NCBI GenBank assembly: GCA_018067325.1
Contig: JAGPUU010000310.1
Span: 1-18,717 of the forward strand
Direction: 5' to 3'
Length of the DNA: 18,717 bases
Source: Amphritea sp.
Lineage (GTDB): Bacteria; Pseudomonadota; Gammaproteobacteria; Pseudomonadales; Balneatricaceae
Below, piece after piece: positions 1 through 7,474 of the stretch; position 1 is the first letter of the stretch; each line of letters begins with the position of its first letter. The position numbers and the translations under genes were made by a program. A model generated the notes under the pieces. That model had not been told where the DNA came from and did no database searches. It was given only the letters and a program-made list of their open reading frames with translations.

Positions 1-1370
1 ATCAGCAGTGCTGTGTCTGTACCGGTGAGCAAGCCCAGTAACATGGTAATAATCCAGGTGCCCATGCCAGCAATCAGTCCCAGGCAAAAGCCTGTACGGT
101 TGGCTCCGGGCCAGAAGAGAGTTGCCAGTATACCGGGTAGAAATTGCATAAAGGCGATAAATGCCAGTGTGCCAAGCCATTGCAGATTAAAATTCAGGCC
201 AATTTTGCTATAGAACAGATAGCTGAATATCATCATCACGATGATCAGTGTTCGCCTTAGCCATAGTAGTCGCGAGTATAGCTCATGGGTTGCTATCGGT
301 GGGATCAAGGGTAAAACGATATGGTTCTGCAACATCGAAGTGATTGAAATAGTCGCGACGATAATGATACCGCTGGCCGCGGCCAAGCCTCCAATAAAGG
401 CCAGAATGGTCAGAAAATTAGAGTCCAGCGCTACGCCCATATTGAGAATAAGAAAGGCGGGATGATCGCCAACGCCGAGTTTTATACCTGCCCAGAGAAT
501 GGGGGGAACGGCCAGCGCCAATAGTAGCAAGTAGAGTGGGATACCCCAGCTGGCTTTATGTAAGCTGTTGGATGAGGTGTTTTCAGTAAACATCATGTGA
601 AAAGTATGGGGCATCACGATAATCGCAGAGAAAAATCCCAGCAACATGGTTCGCCACATGTCGCTGTCCAGCGGGGTGTTGAAGACTTCGACCTCCTCTG
701 GATGTTGCTGTAGCCAAAGATCGAGCCCACCCGGTCCGCCCATGACACCGTATAACGCATAGAGAGCTATTGTGCCAATGGCGATCAGTTTGATCAGCGA
801 TCCGGTCGCCATTGCAACAATTAACCCGGTGCGGTTATAGCGCAGTGAGGGGTTACGGGCGCCGAACAGTATCGAAAAGAGGGCGATCAGCGTACAGAAT
901 CCAATAGCGACCTGATCAGAGGAGAAGTCTTGGTTAAGAATATGCAGTGAATCAGTTACGGCATGAATCTGTATGGAGATGAGTGGCAGTATTGCCAGTA
1001 ATGAGAAGATCGCTGTCAGGGTCCCAGCAGTGGCGGAGCGAAAACGGAAAGCAAACAGATCTGCAAGGGAACTGAGCTGATAGGTTCGGGTGATTCTGAG
1101 AATCGGCACTAATATCACTGGCGCCAGGAAAAAAGCCGCTGACCCGCCCAAGTAGGAAGCCAGGAAGCTATAGCCAGATTCTTTGGCTAGTTCAAAAGTG
1201 CCATAAAAAGTCCAGACACTGGTGAATACCCCCAATGACAGAATATAGGTGATCGGATGGTAGATGACGCGGGCTGGAATCCAGCCCCGTTCAGTAATGT
1301 ATGCGGTTCCAAACAGAAAAGTCAGGTAGGTAATCGCGATGAACAGTAGTTCGGTCAGATTAAAACTCAT
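1..1370 (-). CDS. cbrA: CbrA-like sensor kinase, N-terminal sodium:solute symporter domain (partial)
   Basis: The reading frame stays open from the ATG at 1370 to the left edge (456 codons), so only the N-terminal part is present. The translation begins MSFNLTELLFIAITYLTFL and is a string of about a dozen hydrophobic helices of the sodium:solute symporter (SSS) type. It contains the stretch ITRTYQLSSLADLFAFRFRS near residues 92-111, which I recognise from CbrA sensor kinases. In Pseudomonas the order dksA, gluQ, small ORF, cbrA, cbrB is standard and matches this strand. CbrA couples an SSS transporter-like domain to a histidine kinase that controls carbon/nitrogen balance through CbrB; in Pseudomonas it has been linked to histidine transport. 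The start has a good ribosome site (GGAGG, 10 bases upstream) and lies inside the end of the upstream small gene (11-base overlap). The kinase half is outside the window, so a stand-alone symporter cannot be fully excluded. Confidence 0.85.
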   Translation of the reverse strand, partial: MSFNLTELLFIAITYLTFLFGTAYITERGWIPARVIYHPITYILSLGVFTSVWTFYGTFELAKESGYSFLASYLGGSAAFFLAPVILVPILRITRTYQLSSLADLFAFRFRSATAGTLTAIFSLLAILPLISIQIHAVTDSLHILNQDFSSDQVAIGFCTLIALFSILFGARNPSLRYNRTGLIVAMATGSLIKLIAIGTIALYALYGVMGGPGGLDLWLQQHPEEVEVFNTPLDSDMWRTMLLGFFSAIIVMPHTFHMMFTENTSSNSLHKASWGIPLYLLLLALAVPPILWAGIKLGVGDHPAFLILNMGVALDSNFLTILAFIGGLAAASGIIIVATISITSMLQNHIVLPLIPPIATHELYSRLLWLRRTLIIVMMIFSYLFYSKIGLNFNLQWLGTLAFIAFMQFLPGILATLFWPGANRTGFCLGLIAGMGTWIITMLLGLLTGTDTALL

Positions 1371-1536
1371 CTTGACGCCGCCTCCGCTCTAGAATTGCTA
1401 CCATCAGGATGAGTGCTGCCCAGATAATGAAAGGCCGATACCAGGGGGTCGCTGCGTCGGGCCACCATTGATCCAGAATCGGGGATAGCAGGTATCCACC
1501 GATTACCAAAACGATTAAAAGGCGGTAGAAATGCAT
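1360..1536 (-). CDS. small two-helix membrane protein, CbrX-like
   Basis: This 58-residue protein begins MHFYRLLIVLVIGGYLLSP. It has two hydrophobic segments (about residues 4-19 and 36-50), a short Trp/Pro-rich loop (DQWWPDAATPWYRP) and a very basic tail (ERRRRQDEF), predicting a small inner-membrane hairpin with both ends cytoplasmic. The ATG shares its A with the gluQ stop (TAATG), and its own stop overlaps the start of the cbrA-like gene by 11 bases, so translation of all three is probably coupled. A longer in-frame ATG at 1614 lies inside gluQ and is unlikely. Pseudomonas carries a small ORF, called cbrX, in this exact place, overlapping cbrA. I assign the family from position, size and topology, not from a recognised sequence signature. 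Its function is not clear. Confidence 0.8.
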   Translation of the reverse strand: MHFYRLLIVLVIGGYLLSPILDQWWPDAATPWYRPFIIWAALILMVAILERRRRQDEF

Positions 1537-2411
1537 TAGCTTTTCTCCAATGGCATGCTCAGGCAGGCAGGAATAGCGGTTAGATTCCAGTGCTCTACGG
1601 CCCAGCTGAGGCACTCTTCGATAGTGCTGTCTGCCAGTTCTGCTATAGGTTGCTGCCCGAGGAAATTTAATGCCTTTATCACAAGCTGTACTCTTTCATT
1701 CTGATTCAGAGCTGGGGCAAAGGTTTGTTTACTGAGCTTTTGCCCCAGCGCATTTGTTGCCACCGGAATATGTGCGTAGACAGGCTGATGATAGCCCAGC
1801 TGACGCTGCAGATGAATCTGTTTGGGTGTTGAATCTAACAGATCTGATCCGCGTACAACATGAGTGATCTGTTGTTCGGCATCATCAATCGTAACGGCTA
1901 ATTGATAGGCAAAGAATCCATCTCGGCGAAAGATAACAAAGTCTTCCTTCTGATAAGCGAAGTCCTGGTGTCCGAGAATTCGGTCATCGAAGCTGTAGTT
2001 TGTGTCGTAACGGCTACGTATGGCGCAGAGTTGATCGGCTTCGGGTCTATGATCACGGCAAAAGCCATCATAGAGGGCGTTGCCAATACGAAGCTGAATC
2101 TGTTGTCGGGAGCATGTGCAGGGGTAGGTCAGACCGTTATTCGTCAGATCTATGAGAATGTCGTTATAGAGACTGAGACGGTGACTTTGTCGAACAATCT
2201 TGTGATCCCAGTGGAGGCCAAGTTGCTCAAGGGTACGAAGAATGCTGTCAGTAGCACCTTTGATTTCCCGGGGTGGATCCAGATCTTCGATGCGAACCAA
2301 CCAATATCCCTGATGGGAACGGGCGTCAAGATAGCTGGCAAGAGCCGCCAGAAGGGAGCCGAAATGAAGCGGCCCTGTGGGTGAGGGGGCGAAACGTCCT
2401 GTATAGACCAT
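1536..2411 (-). CDS. gluQ: glutamyl-Q tRNA(Asp) synthetase
   Basis: The 291-residue product is a truncated glutamyl-tRNA synthetase paralog that attaches glutamate to the queuosine base at position 34 of tRNA(Asp), in the cytoplasm. Visible motifs are the class I signature APSPTGPLHFGS (residues 8-19, HIGH-like), RIEDLDPPR (40-48), the zinc site C98-x-C100, Y114 and C118 typical of GluQ, and the KMSKS-like KLSK (225-228). There is no anticodon-binding domain, and the length fits the family. I chose the ATG at 2411 (MVYTGRFAPSP) over an upstream ATG at 2543, because the longer form would overlap dksA and add 44 residues that no GluQ has. The start has no clear Shine-Dalgarno sequence, and a perfect hairpin ends 7 bases before it. 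It follows dksA by 37 bases, as in many gammaproteobacteria. Confidence 0.95.
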   Translation of the reverse strand: MVYTGRFAPSPTGPLHFGSLLAALASYLDARSHQGYWLVRIEDLDPPREIKGATDSILRTLEQLGLHWDHKIVRQSHRLSLYNDILIDLTNNGLTYPCTCSRQQIQLRIGNALYDGFCRDHRPEADQLCAIRSRYDTNYSFDDRILGHQDFAYQKEDFVIFRRDGFFAYQLAVTIDDAEQQITHVVRGSDLLDSTPKQIHLQRQLGYHQPVYAHIPVATNALGQKLSKQTFAPALNQNERVQLVIKALNFLGQQPIAELADSTIEECLSWAVEHWNLTAIPACLSMPLEKS

Positions 2412-2418
2412 TGTAACA

Positions 2419-2441
2419 GCGGCTGACCAGGGGTCAGCCGC
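2419..2441 (-). terminator. 10-bp perfect hairpin between dksA and gluQ
   Basis: Bases 2419-2428 and 2432-2441 are perfectly complementary (GCGGCTGACC / GGTCAGCCGC) around a 3-base loop. Read on the minus strand, the stem ends 7 bases before the gluQ ATG and is followed by only a weak T-rich run (TGTT). In Shigella a transcription terminator between dksA and gluQ-rs is known to limit gluQ expression, so a conserved attenuator role is plausible. With the poor U-tract and no visible ribosome site, it may instead act on translation of gluQ. Confidence 0.6.
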
Positions 2442-2448
2442 AGACAGA

Positions 2449-2877
2449 TCAGATACCGAGCTGTTTCTCTTTGATCTCAGCCAGCGTCTTGCAATCGATA
2501 CATAAGGTTGCAGTCGGACGGGCTTCCAGGCGACGAACGCCAATTTCTACACCGCAAGCGTTACAGTAGCCATAATCGTCTTCATCAATACTTTCCATCG
2601 CTTTGGAAATCTTATTGATAAGTTTGCGCTCACGGTCACGGGTACGAAGCTCCAGGCTGAACTCTTCTTCCTGGCTTGCACGATCACTAGGATCTGCAAA
2701 GTTGGTCGCTTCTTCCTGCAGATGGTTTACGGTACGATCGACCTCTTCCATCAGCTCCTGTTTCCAGGCATTCAGTATATTGCGGAAATGATCTTTCTGA
2801 GGTTCGTCCATGTACTCATCGCCTTCCTTAATAGGGTAAGGTTCAAAGTGTGTGAACTGTGTTTCTTGATGCGGCAT
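2449..2877 (-). CDS. dksA: RNA polymerase-binding transcription factor DksA
   Basis: DksA binds in the secondary channel of RNA polymerase and works with ppGpp in the stringent response. The 142-residue protein has the full family pattern: an N-terminal region with GDEYMDEPQKDHFRNIL, a coiled coil whose tip carries the DPSDRA motif (DxxDxA, around residues 62-67), EEEFSLELRTRDRERKL, and a four-cysteine zinc finger CNAC...CIDC with 17 residues between the pairs. Because all four cysteines are present, it is the zinc-containing form and not a zinc-independent paralog. The start at 2877 has GAGG 8 bases upstream. It is the first gene of the minus-strand group leading to gluQ and the cbrA-like gene, and the 389-base region upstream presumably holds its promoter, though I could not identify a convincing -35/-10 pair for it. 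Confidence 0.97.
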   Translation of the reverse strand: MPHQETQFTHFEPYPIKEGDEYMDEPQKDHFRNILNAWKQELMEEVDRTVNHLQEEATNFADPSDRASQEEEFSLELRTRDRERKLINKISKAMESIDEDDYGYCNACGVEIGVRRLEARPTATLCIDCKTLAEIKEKQLGI

Positions 2878-3266
2878 AGTTCTGCCTCGCTTCTCTTTCT
2901 ACAAAGTCGGGCAACCGTGCCCGAACGCTTCTACCAACGGCCTTGATGCTGGCAATATTAAACCAACAATCAGAAGGGAGCTGAAGGTACCAGAACCGCC
3001 CAAGTTTCACCAGCCCCCAGATCAAAAAACTAGTTCAAAAGATAAGTTCGCCTTTCCTTAAGTTAATTAATCTTTTGTATGGTCATCAGAAATGACAGTA
3101 GCATAACGTCTAAATATAGCAGTGATTACCCGGTTTCTAGTAAGAATTCAGCCAGTATTAGCTGATCACTGTCAATGGAGAGGCTCTTTGCTGGTGTTGG
3201 TACTAATGTATAATCTGCGCATCTGTTATCTATCCTTTATTTTAATCACCAAGGAAACCTCCTTTA
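2878..3266. promoter_or_regulatory. divergent intergenic region, dksA / aminotransferase
   Basis: This 389-base stretch holds no convincing gene; a 60-codon frame at 2843-3025 on the minus strand has no protein-like features and overlaps dksA. It is A/T-rich in the middle (about 3020-3120), as expected for back-to-back promoters. A 7-bp inverted repeat, TGACAGT (3093-3099) and ACTGTCA (3168-3174), is widely spaced and may be chance. The only promoter I can point to with some support faces the aminotransferase (listed separately). Confidence 0.6.
3187..3214 (+). promoter_or_regulatory. putative sigma-70 promoter for aminotransferase-sfsA
   Basis: A perfect TATAAT lies at 3209-3214 with a weak -35 (TTTGCT, 3187-3192, 3 of 6 matches) at a 16-base spacing. 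The predicted start near 3221 would leave a leader of about 46 bases before the ATG at 3267. The -10 is strong evidence; the -35 is not. Confidence 0.5.
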
Positions 3267-4427
3267 ATGAATAACTGGTCGGACCGGGTCGCTGAGATCG
3301 ACTCCTTTAAAGTTATGGATCTGTTAAAGCGGGCAAAAGAGCTGGATGCGCTTGGACATGATGTTGTGCATATGTGCGCCGGTGAACCTGATTTTGCTAC
3401 GCCTGAACCGGTTTCTGAAGCCGGTATTGCTGCCATTCGGGCCGGGCATACCCAATACACGCCAGCGGCAGGAATTCCACCGCTGCGTGAGGCGATTGCC
3501 GGTTTCTATAAAGAACGTTATGGGTTGGATATCCCCGCTGAACGGGTGATTGTTACTGCGGGTGCTTCAGGGGCTCTATTGATGGTGTTTGCTACTCTGG
3601 CTAATCCGGGGCAGCGTTTTATGATGGCGGACCCTGGTTATCCCTGTAATCCCCGTTTCTTGCGTTTATTGGAAGCTCAAGGTCAGCTTATACCGGTAGA
3701 TGCCAGCGATAACTATCAACTGACGCCTGAACTGATTGAACAGAATTGGGATGCGCAGACCGCCGGGGTACTACTTGCGTCACCTGCGAATCCAACGGGT
3801 AGCGTGGTTCATCGAGAGCAGTTAGAGCTTATCTCCCAGACTGTCCGGGCAAAAGGCGGACATCTGGTTGTCGATGAACTTTATCATGGTCTGACCTATG
3901 GTTTTGATGCGACTTCAGTGCTGGAAGTGGATCAGGATGCTTTTGTGTTGAATAGTTTTTCTAAATACTTCGGTATGACTGGTTGGCGGTTGGGTTGGAC
4001 AATCGTGCCTGAATCAGCGGTCGGCGAGATCGAACGCCTGGCGCAGAATCTGTTTATATCACCACCAACAATCTCTCAGTACGCCGCGTTAGAAGCGTTT
4101 AATCCGGAAACAACAGCTATTCTTGAACAGCGTCGAGAGGCGTTCAGGGAGCGCCGCGACCTTTTAGTTAATGGATTGCGGGAACTGGGTTTTGATATTC
4201 CTCTGATGCCGGAAGGTGCGTTTTATGTTTATGCTGACGCATCCCACCTGACTGATAACACCTTTGATTTTTGCTGGGAGTTGCTAGAGCAGGATAAGGT
4301 GGCGGTGACCCCCGGTATCGATTTTGGTGATCATCGGGCCAATCAGTTTATCCGCTTCTCCTATACCACCGGTATCGGTCAGATCGAGAAAGCGCTGTCA
4401 CGTCTGCGTCACAGGTTGAATCGATGA
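3267..4427 (+). CDS. pyridoxal phosphate-dependent class I/II aminotransferase
   Basis: This 386-residue fold-type I aminotransferase is cytoplasmic. It shows [13 protein letters not shown] (36-48) at the substrate end, the cofactor-binding TAGASGAL (97-104), NPTG (175-178), D203 and Y206 in VVDELYHG, the Schiff-base lysine K233 in [16 protein letters not shown], the phosphate-contacting R241 and the substrate-carboxylate arginine R363 in FIRFSY. Every catalytic residue I would look for is present. The gene overlaps sfsA by 4 bases (ATGA), so the two are co-translated, and a homologous aminotransferase sits next to dksA in Pseudomonas. The amino-acid substrate cannot be read from sequence; aspartate/aromatic or alanine-type activities are all possible. 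The start is preceded by AAGGA 11 bases upstream, with an anti-Shine-Dalgarno-like stretch in between. Confidence 0.93.
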   Translation: MNNWSDRVAEIDSFKVMDLLKRAKELDALGHDVVHMCAGEPDFATPEPVSEAGIAAIRAGHTQYTPAAGIPPLREAIAGFYKERYGLDIPAERVIVTAGASGALLMVFATLANPGQRFMMADPGYPCNPRFLRLLEAQGQLIPVDASDNYQLTPELIEQNWDAQTAGVLLASPANPTGSVVHREQLELISQTVRAKGGHLVVDELYHGLTYGFDATSVLEVDQDAFVLNSFSKYFGMTGWRLGWTIVPESAVGEIERLAQNLFISPPTISQYAALEAFNPETTAILEQRREAFRERRDLLVNGLRELGFDIPLMPEGAFYVYADASHLTDNTFDFCWELLEQDKVAVTPGIDFGDHRANQFIRFSYTTGIGQIEKALSRLRHRLNR

Positions 4428-5128
4428 AGCTGGAGAATATGCAGCAGGGGCGACTGATTAAACGCTATAAACGATTTCTGGCGGACATTGAGTTGGATGA
4501 TGGAAGTCAACTGACAGTTCACTGCCCAAATACAGGTTCAATGAAGAACTGTGCTGACCCGGGTAGCGAAGTCTGGATAAAAGACTCAGGAAACCCAAAG
4601 CGTAAATACCTGTTTGGTTGGGAGCTGGTTCGAGTTGAAGGTCAGTTTTGGGCCTGTATCAATACCGGTCGGGCTAATGCGCTGATCAAAGAGGCGATAG
4701 AAACCGGTGTGATTGACGAGCTTCAGGGCTATGAATCGATTCGTCAGGAGGTGAAGTATGGTGATGAAAATAGCCGTATCGACCTGTTTCTGGAGGATGC
4801 TCAGCGGCCATCTTGTTATGTAGAGATCAAGAATGTCACATTGTTAGAGCAGCAAGGTCTTGGTGCTTTTCCCGATGCAGTCACAACCCGGGGGGCCAAA
4901 CATCTACGAGAATTGATGCTGATGGTAGAGCAGGGGTATCGGTCGGTATTGATATTCTGTGTTCCCCATACCGGTATTGAACAGGTACGTCCTGCGGACC
5001 ATATTGATCCTAAATATGGCCAGCTGTTGCGGGAAGCGATCTCGGCTGGAGTGGAAGTCTATGCGTACGGTGCGAAAATCACCCCACAGGAGGTGACTAT
5101 CAGCCATCCACTGCCGGTTCTTCTCTAA
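4424..5128 (+). CDS. sfsA: SfsA family DNA-binding/nuclease-like protein
   Basis: This 234-residue protein is the usual length for SfsA (sugar fermentation stimulation protein). It has the N-terminal OB-like region with the family hallmark [12 protein letters not shown] (32-43) and the C-terminal PD-(D/E)xK-like core D120...E134-x-K136 in SRIDLFLED...[10 protein letters not shown], then [16 protein letters not shown]. SfsA was named for a multicopy effect on maltose metabolism in E. coli and binds DNA non-specifically; its true role is unsettled and the nuclease-like core suggests nucleic acid processing. The gene starts inside the aminotransferase stop (ATGA). In E. coli sfsA also lies next to dksA; here it is on the opposite side, with an aminotransferase between, as part of a divergent arrangement. 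Confidence 0.95.
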   Translation: MKLENMQQGRLIKRYKRFLADIELDDGSQLTVHCPNTGSMKNCADPGSEVWIKDSGNPKRKYLFGWELVRVEGQFWACINTGRANALIKEAIETGVIDELQGYESIRQEVKYGDENSRIDLFLEDAQRPSCYVEIKNVTLLEQQGLGAFPDAVTTRGAKHLRELMLMVEQGYRSVLIFCVPHTGIEQVRPADHIDPKYGQLLREAISAGVEVYAYGAKITPQEVTISHPLPVLL

Positions 5129-5151
5129 GTTTGGCTGGTTCTGGGGCTTGA

Positions 5152-5478
5152 TTAGTTCTGAATGCAGAGGGCCCCATCAATGATCTCGAAGGCTATCGTC
5201 TGCAACTTAGCGCCAACGCAGGGGCCGACAATACATTGCCCCTGATCGATAGTGAACAGTGCGCCGTGGGTTGAGCACTGGATAAACTGTTTTTCAGCAT
5301 CAAGAAAGACATCCGGCATCCATTCCAGCGGAATTCCTTGATGAGGACAGCGGTTCTCGTAAAGAAAAACCTCTCCCTGACGCTTTACGGCAAAAAGCTT
5401 GCGCTGCTCAAGGTCAAATCCTTTGGCTCCATTTTCTGGCAGTTCGTCTATCCGGCATAACAGGGTGACAGTGGTCAT
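5152..5478 (-). CDS. small Rieske [2Fe-2S] ferredoxin-like protein
   Basis: The 108-residue product is essentially a single Rieske domain with no signal peptide or membrane segment, so it is a soluble cytoplasmic electron carrier or a small oxygenase-ferredoxin relative. The cluster ligands are C44 and H46 (NRCPHQGIPLEW) and C68 and H71 (QCSTHGALF); GPC (85-87) closes the domain. The order C-x-H then C-x2-H is canonical. I place the start at 5478 (MTTVTLLCRIDEL); an ATG at 5502 would add eight residues but has no ribosome site. It converges on sfsA with only 23 bases between the stops, and no strong terminator is visible there. Partner and function are unknown. Confidence 0.9.
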   Translation of the reverse strand: MTTVTLLCRIDELPENGAKGFDLEQRKLFAVKRQGEVFLYENRCPHQGIPLEWMPDVFLDAEKQFIQCSTHGALFTIDQGQCIVGPCVGAKLQTIAFEIIDGALCIQN

Positions 5479-5535
5479 AGTGAATCCGCTTAATAGTTCC
5501 ATGAGAAAATATCAGACAGTCTGGCTGATGCTGCT

Positions 5536-5543
5536 ATTATAAT
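5536..5543. promoter_or_regulatory. symmetrical -10-like element between Rieske gene and tonB
   Basis: The 128-base divergent spacer contains ATTATAAT (5536-5543), which reads TATAAT on both strands. On the plus strand a CAGACA at 5513-5518 could be a -35, but the 19-base spacing is long. No good -35 is visible for the minus strand. A Fur-like half site (GATAAT, 5587-5592) is too poor to call. Confidence 0.3.
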
Positions 5544-5606
5544 CGCCATCTTTTGTTACTACTTATACCTTACACATACTTTTACAGATAATAGCGATTT
5601 GAACTT

Positions 5607-6485
5607 GTGAACAGCCTGCTAGCGACTCTTTTGGAGCTGCGCATATTTATAGTAGCCATCTTTCTGTCAGGGGCAGTGCATCTGACGCTGATCGGTGGTG
5701 GCTGGCTGGCTGACGAAGAATCGCCAAAACTAAGCGGGCAAAGCCTGGCGATCAGAGTAACGGCGAGCCGTTCTGATGTTGATACAGTCATTGAAAAAAT
5801 ATCGGACAATGTGGAATCTGCCCCTGCGATGCAAGAGCCCGAAAACTCAGAATCATCAGTGCTAAAGCCTTTAAAATCACAGCGCCCTCAGTCAAGTGCT
5901 TCTGCCTCAGAGTCTTCCGAATACCAGACGGTTTCCCCGATTCTTTCGAAAACGATAGGGGCCTCGCAAGCGCTCAAACAAACTCAAAGCATTAATGAGA
6001 CTAAGATTAACAAGGAGAGCGCAGAAGTTTTCCCTTCGCCGGAGTCAGAGGTTCGTTTGGGTCAAAGGGAGCTAACAAAAGTGATGACAGAAGTGCTTAC
6101 AGAAGTGCTTACAGAAGAACCTGCAGAGGAGCTTAAAGAAGAGCTTATCGCTACAGCGCAGCAGGCAATTCCCGCGCCTGAGGCTATTCGGGCAGCCCCT
6201 TTGTATCAGTCGAATCCAGCGTTTCGTATTCCACCACAGCCGCCTAAATATCCCCGTTTAGCCCGTAAACGAGGCATTGAGGGGCAGGTGGTGTTGCGGG
6301 CAGATATTGGCCCGGCCGGTGATGTCCTTGATTTGCTTATAGAACAGAGTTCGGGCTCGGAGTTGCTGGATCAGGCGGCTCGCAAGGCCGTGCAGCAGTG
6401 GCAGTTCGTACCTGGTCAGACTAATGGCGTCGCGGTCGCTTCCTATGTTCGTATCCCGGTTGATTTTGTTCTGGAACCGCACTGA
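5607..6485 (+). CDS. tonB: TonB family energy-transducing protein
   Basis: TonB carries proton-motive force from ExbB/ExbD to outer-membrane receptors. The 292-residue protein has one N-terminal membrane helix (about 12-30) containing the S21-x3-H25 motif through which TonB contacts ExbB/ExbD, a long disordered periplasmic spacer (about 35-195), and a C-terminal TonB domain (about 205-290) starting with PPQPPKYPRLARKRGIEGQVVLR and ending QQWQFVPG...IPVDFVLEP. The spacer is unusual: it is rich in Ser, Glu and Gln, with little of the Pro-Glu/Pro-Lys repeat of E. coli TonB, and includes a short tandem repeat (TEVL TEVL). The start codon is GTG with no clear ribosome site; no ATG occurs before the spacer. 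The stop overlaps the permease start by one base, so it belongs to a three-gene transport operon. ExbB/ExbD are not in the window. Confidence 0.92.
   Translation: MNSLLATLLELRIFIVAIFLSGAVHLTLIGGGWLADEESPKLSGQSLAIRVTASRSDVDTVIEKISDNVESAPAMQEPENSESSVLKPLKSQRPQSSASASESSEYQTVSPILSKTIGASQALKQTQSINETKINKESAEVFPSPESEVRLGQRELTKVMTEVLTEVLTEEPAEELKEELIATAQQAIPAPEAIRAAPLYQSNPAFRIPPQPPKYPRLARKRGIEGQVVLRADIGPAGDVLDLLIEQSSGSELLDQAARKAVQQWQFVPGQTNGVAVASYVRIPVDFVLEPH
6087..6110 (+). repeat. 12-base tandem repeat in the TonB spacer
   Basis: ACAGAAGTGCTT occurs twice head to tail (6087-6098 and 6099-6110), followed by a diverged third copy starting at 6111. It encodes the TEVL repeat in the disordered spacer of TonB and looks like recent slippage that would change spacer length without changing frame. 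Confidence 0.8.
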
Positions 6486-7474
6486 TGAATAAAACAAAAA
6501 TATCGTTATTATTATGGCTTTCGCTGCCGTTGGTGATGATCTTATCGCTCATCACTGGCCCGGTGTCTCTTGATCTGACGTCGATTTTTGGCGATTCGGT
6601 TGCCAGTCAGGTGTTCTGGCAGCTACGGATGCCTCGTTTACTGCTGACGTTGTTAGCCGGAGCCGTGCTGGCAATGACCGGCGCGGCAGCGCAATCGCTC
6701 TTTAGAAACCCACTGGCAGACCCCGGCCTGATCGGTATCTCTGCAGGTGCGGCCCTGAGTGCGGGCATTGTTATGGTGTTGTTGGGTAGTTCAGTGGCTT
6801 TGTTGGGTGGCCTGTTATTACCACTAGCCGCTTTTGCAGGCGGGGTGGTAACGACTTTGCTGGTGGCCCGATTGGCTGTCACATTACAGGGTGTCTCAGT
6901 CACTAATATGTTGCTCTGTGGTATTGCGATCAATGCGATAGCGCTCGCCGGGCTTGGTGGATTGAAGTACTTTGCCGCAGATAATGAGTTGCGCCAGCTG
7001 AGCTTCTGGTTGTTAGGTAGTCTGAATCACAGTCGCTGGCAGGACTTGCTGGTGTTGCTGGTGGCTGCGCTGCCGGTTTTATGGCTATTGCCCCGCTATG
7101 GTCAAAAGTTGAATCTGTTACTGCTGGGAGAGCAGCAGGCGAGCCTGTTAGGGCTAGATGTGGTGCGTTGTAAACGGGTAATGATTCTGTTGATCGCGCT
7201 GGGTGTTGGTGCGGTAGTAGCGCTGACCGGCATTATCGGGTTTGTCGGCCTGGTGGTACCGCATCTGGTACGCCTGATGACCGGCCCAGATAACCGGAGA
7301 TTGCTACCCTTATCTGGCTTGCTGGGAGCGGTGTTACTGACGGTAGCCGACATCCTCTCCCGTCTGCTAGTCTCGCCGGCGGAATTGCCGGTGGGGATAG
7401 TCACCGCGCTGGTGGGCGGTCCATTTTTTCTATTACTGCTGACCCGGCGTAAACAGGAGTCAGGCATATGCTAA
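6485..7474 (+). CDS. FecCD/HmuU-type ABC transporter permease, probably heme
   Basis: The 329-residue inner-membrane permease belongs to the BtuC/FecCD/HmuU family, which moves heme, siderophores or cobalamin from periplasm to cytoplasm. Recognisable parts are PRLLLTLLAGAVLAMTGAAAQ (50-70), the family signature RNPLADPGLIGISAGA (74-89), the ATPase-coupling stretch GEQQASLLGLD (215-225), GFVGLVVPHLVRL (252-264) and the closing ELPVGIVTALVGGPFFLLLL (300-319). About ten hydrophobic helices are apparent. The start overlaps the tonB stop (TGATG) and the end overlaps the ATPase start by 7 bases. Heme is favoured because the partner ATPase resembles HmuV and tonB leads the operon, but vitamin B12 or siderophore cannot be ruled out. 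No substrate-binding protein gene accompanies it. Confidence 0.9.
   Translation: MNKTKISLLLWLSLPLVMILSLITGPVSLDLTSIFGDSVASQVFWQLRMPRLLLTLLAGAVLAMTGAAAQSLFRNPLADPGLIGISAGAALSAGIVMVLLGSSVALLGGLLLPLAAFAGGVVTTLLVARLAVTLQGVSVTNMLLCGIAINAIALAGLGGLKYFAADNELRQLSFWLLGSLNHSRWQDLLVLLVAALPVLWLLPRYGQKLNLLLLGEQQASLLGLDVVRCKRVMILLIALGVGAVVALTGIIGFVGLVVPHLVRLMTGPDNRRLLPLSGLLGAVLLTVADILSRLLVSPAELPVGIVTALVGGPFFLLLLTRRKQESGIC

Noticed and set aside
13..465. Two short plus-strand frames (13-213 and 241-465)
   Set aside because: Both are antisense to the symporter-domain gene, whose minus-strand frame is continuous and clearly conserved.
1902..2384. 160-codon open frame on the plus strand
   Set aside because: It lies entirely opposite gluQ, which has all family motifs; the translation has no recognisable domain and is an antisense shadow.
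2412..2543. Longer gluQ start at 2543
   Set aside because: It would overlap dksA by 95 bases and add 44 residues before the conserved MVYTGRFAPSPTGPLHFG start.
5587..5605. Possible Fur box before tonB
   Set aside because: Only GATAAT plus scattered positions match the 19-base consensus (about 9 of 19), too weak to claim.
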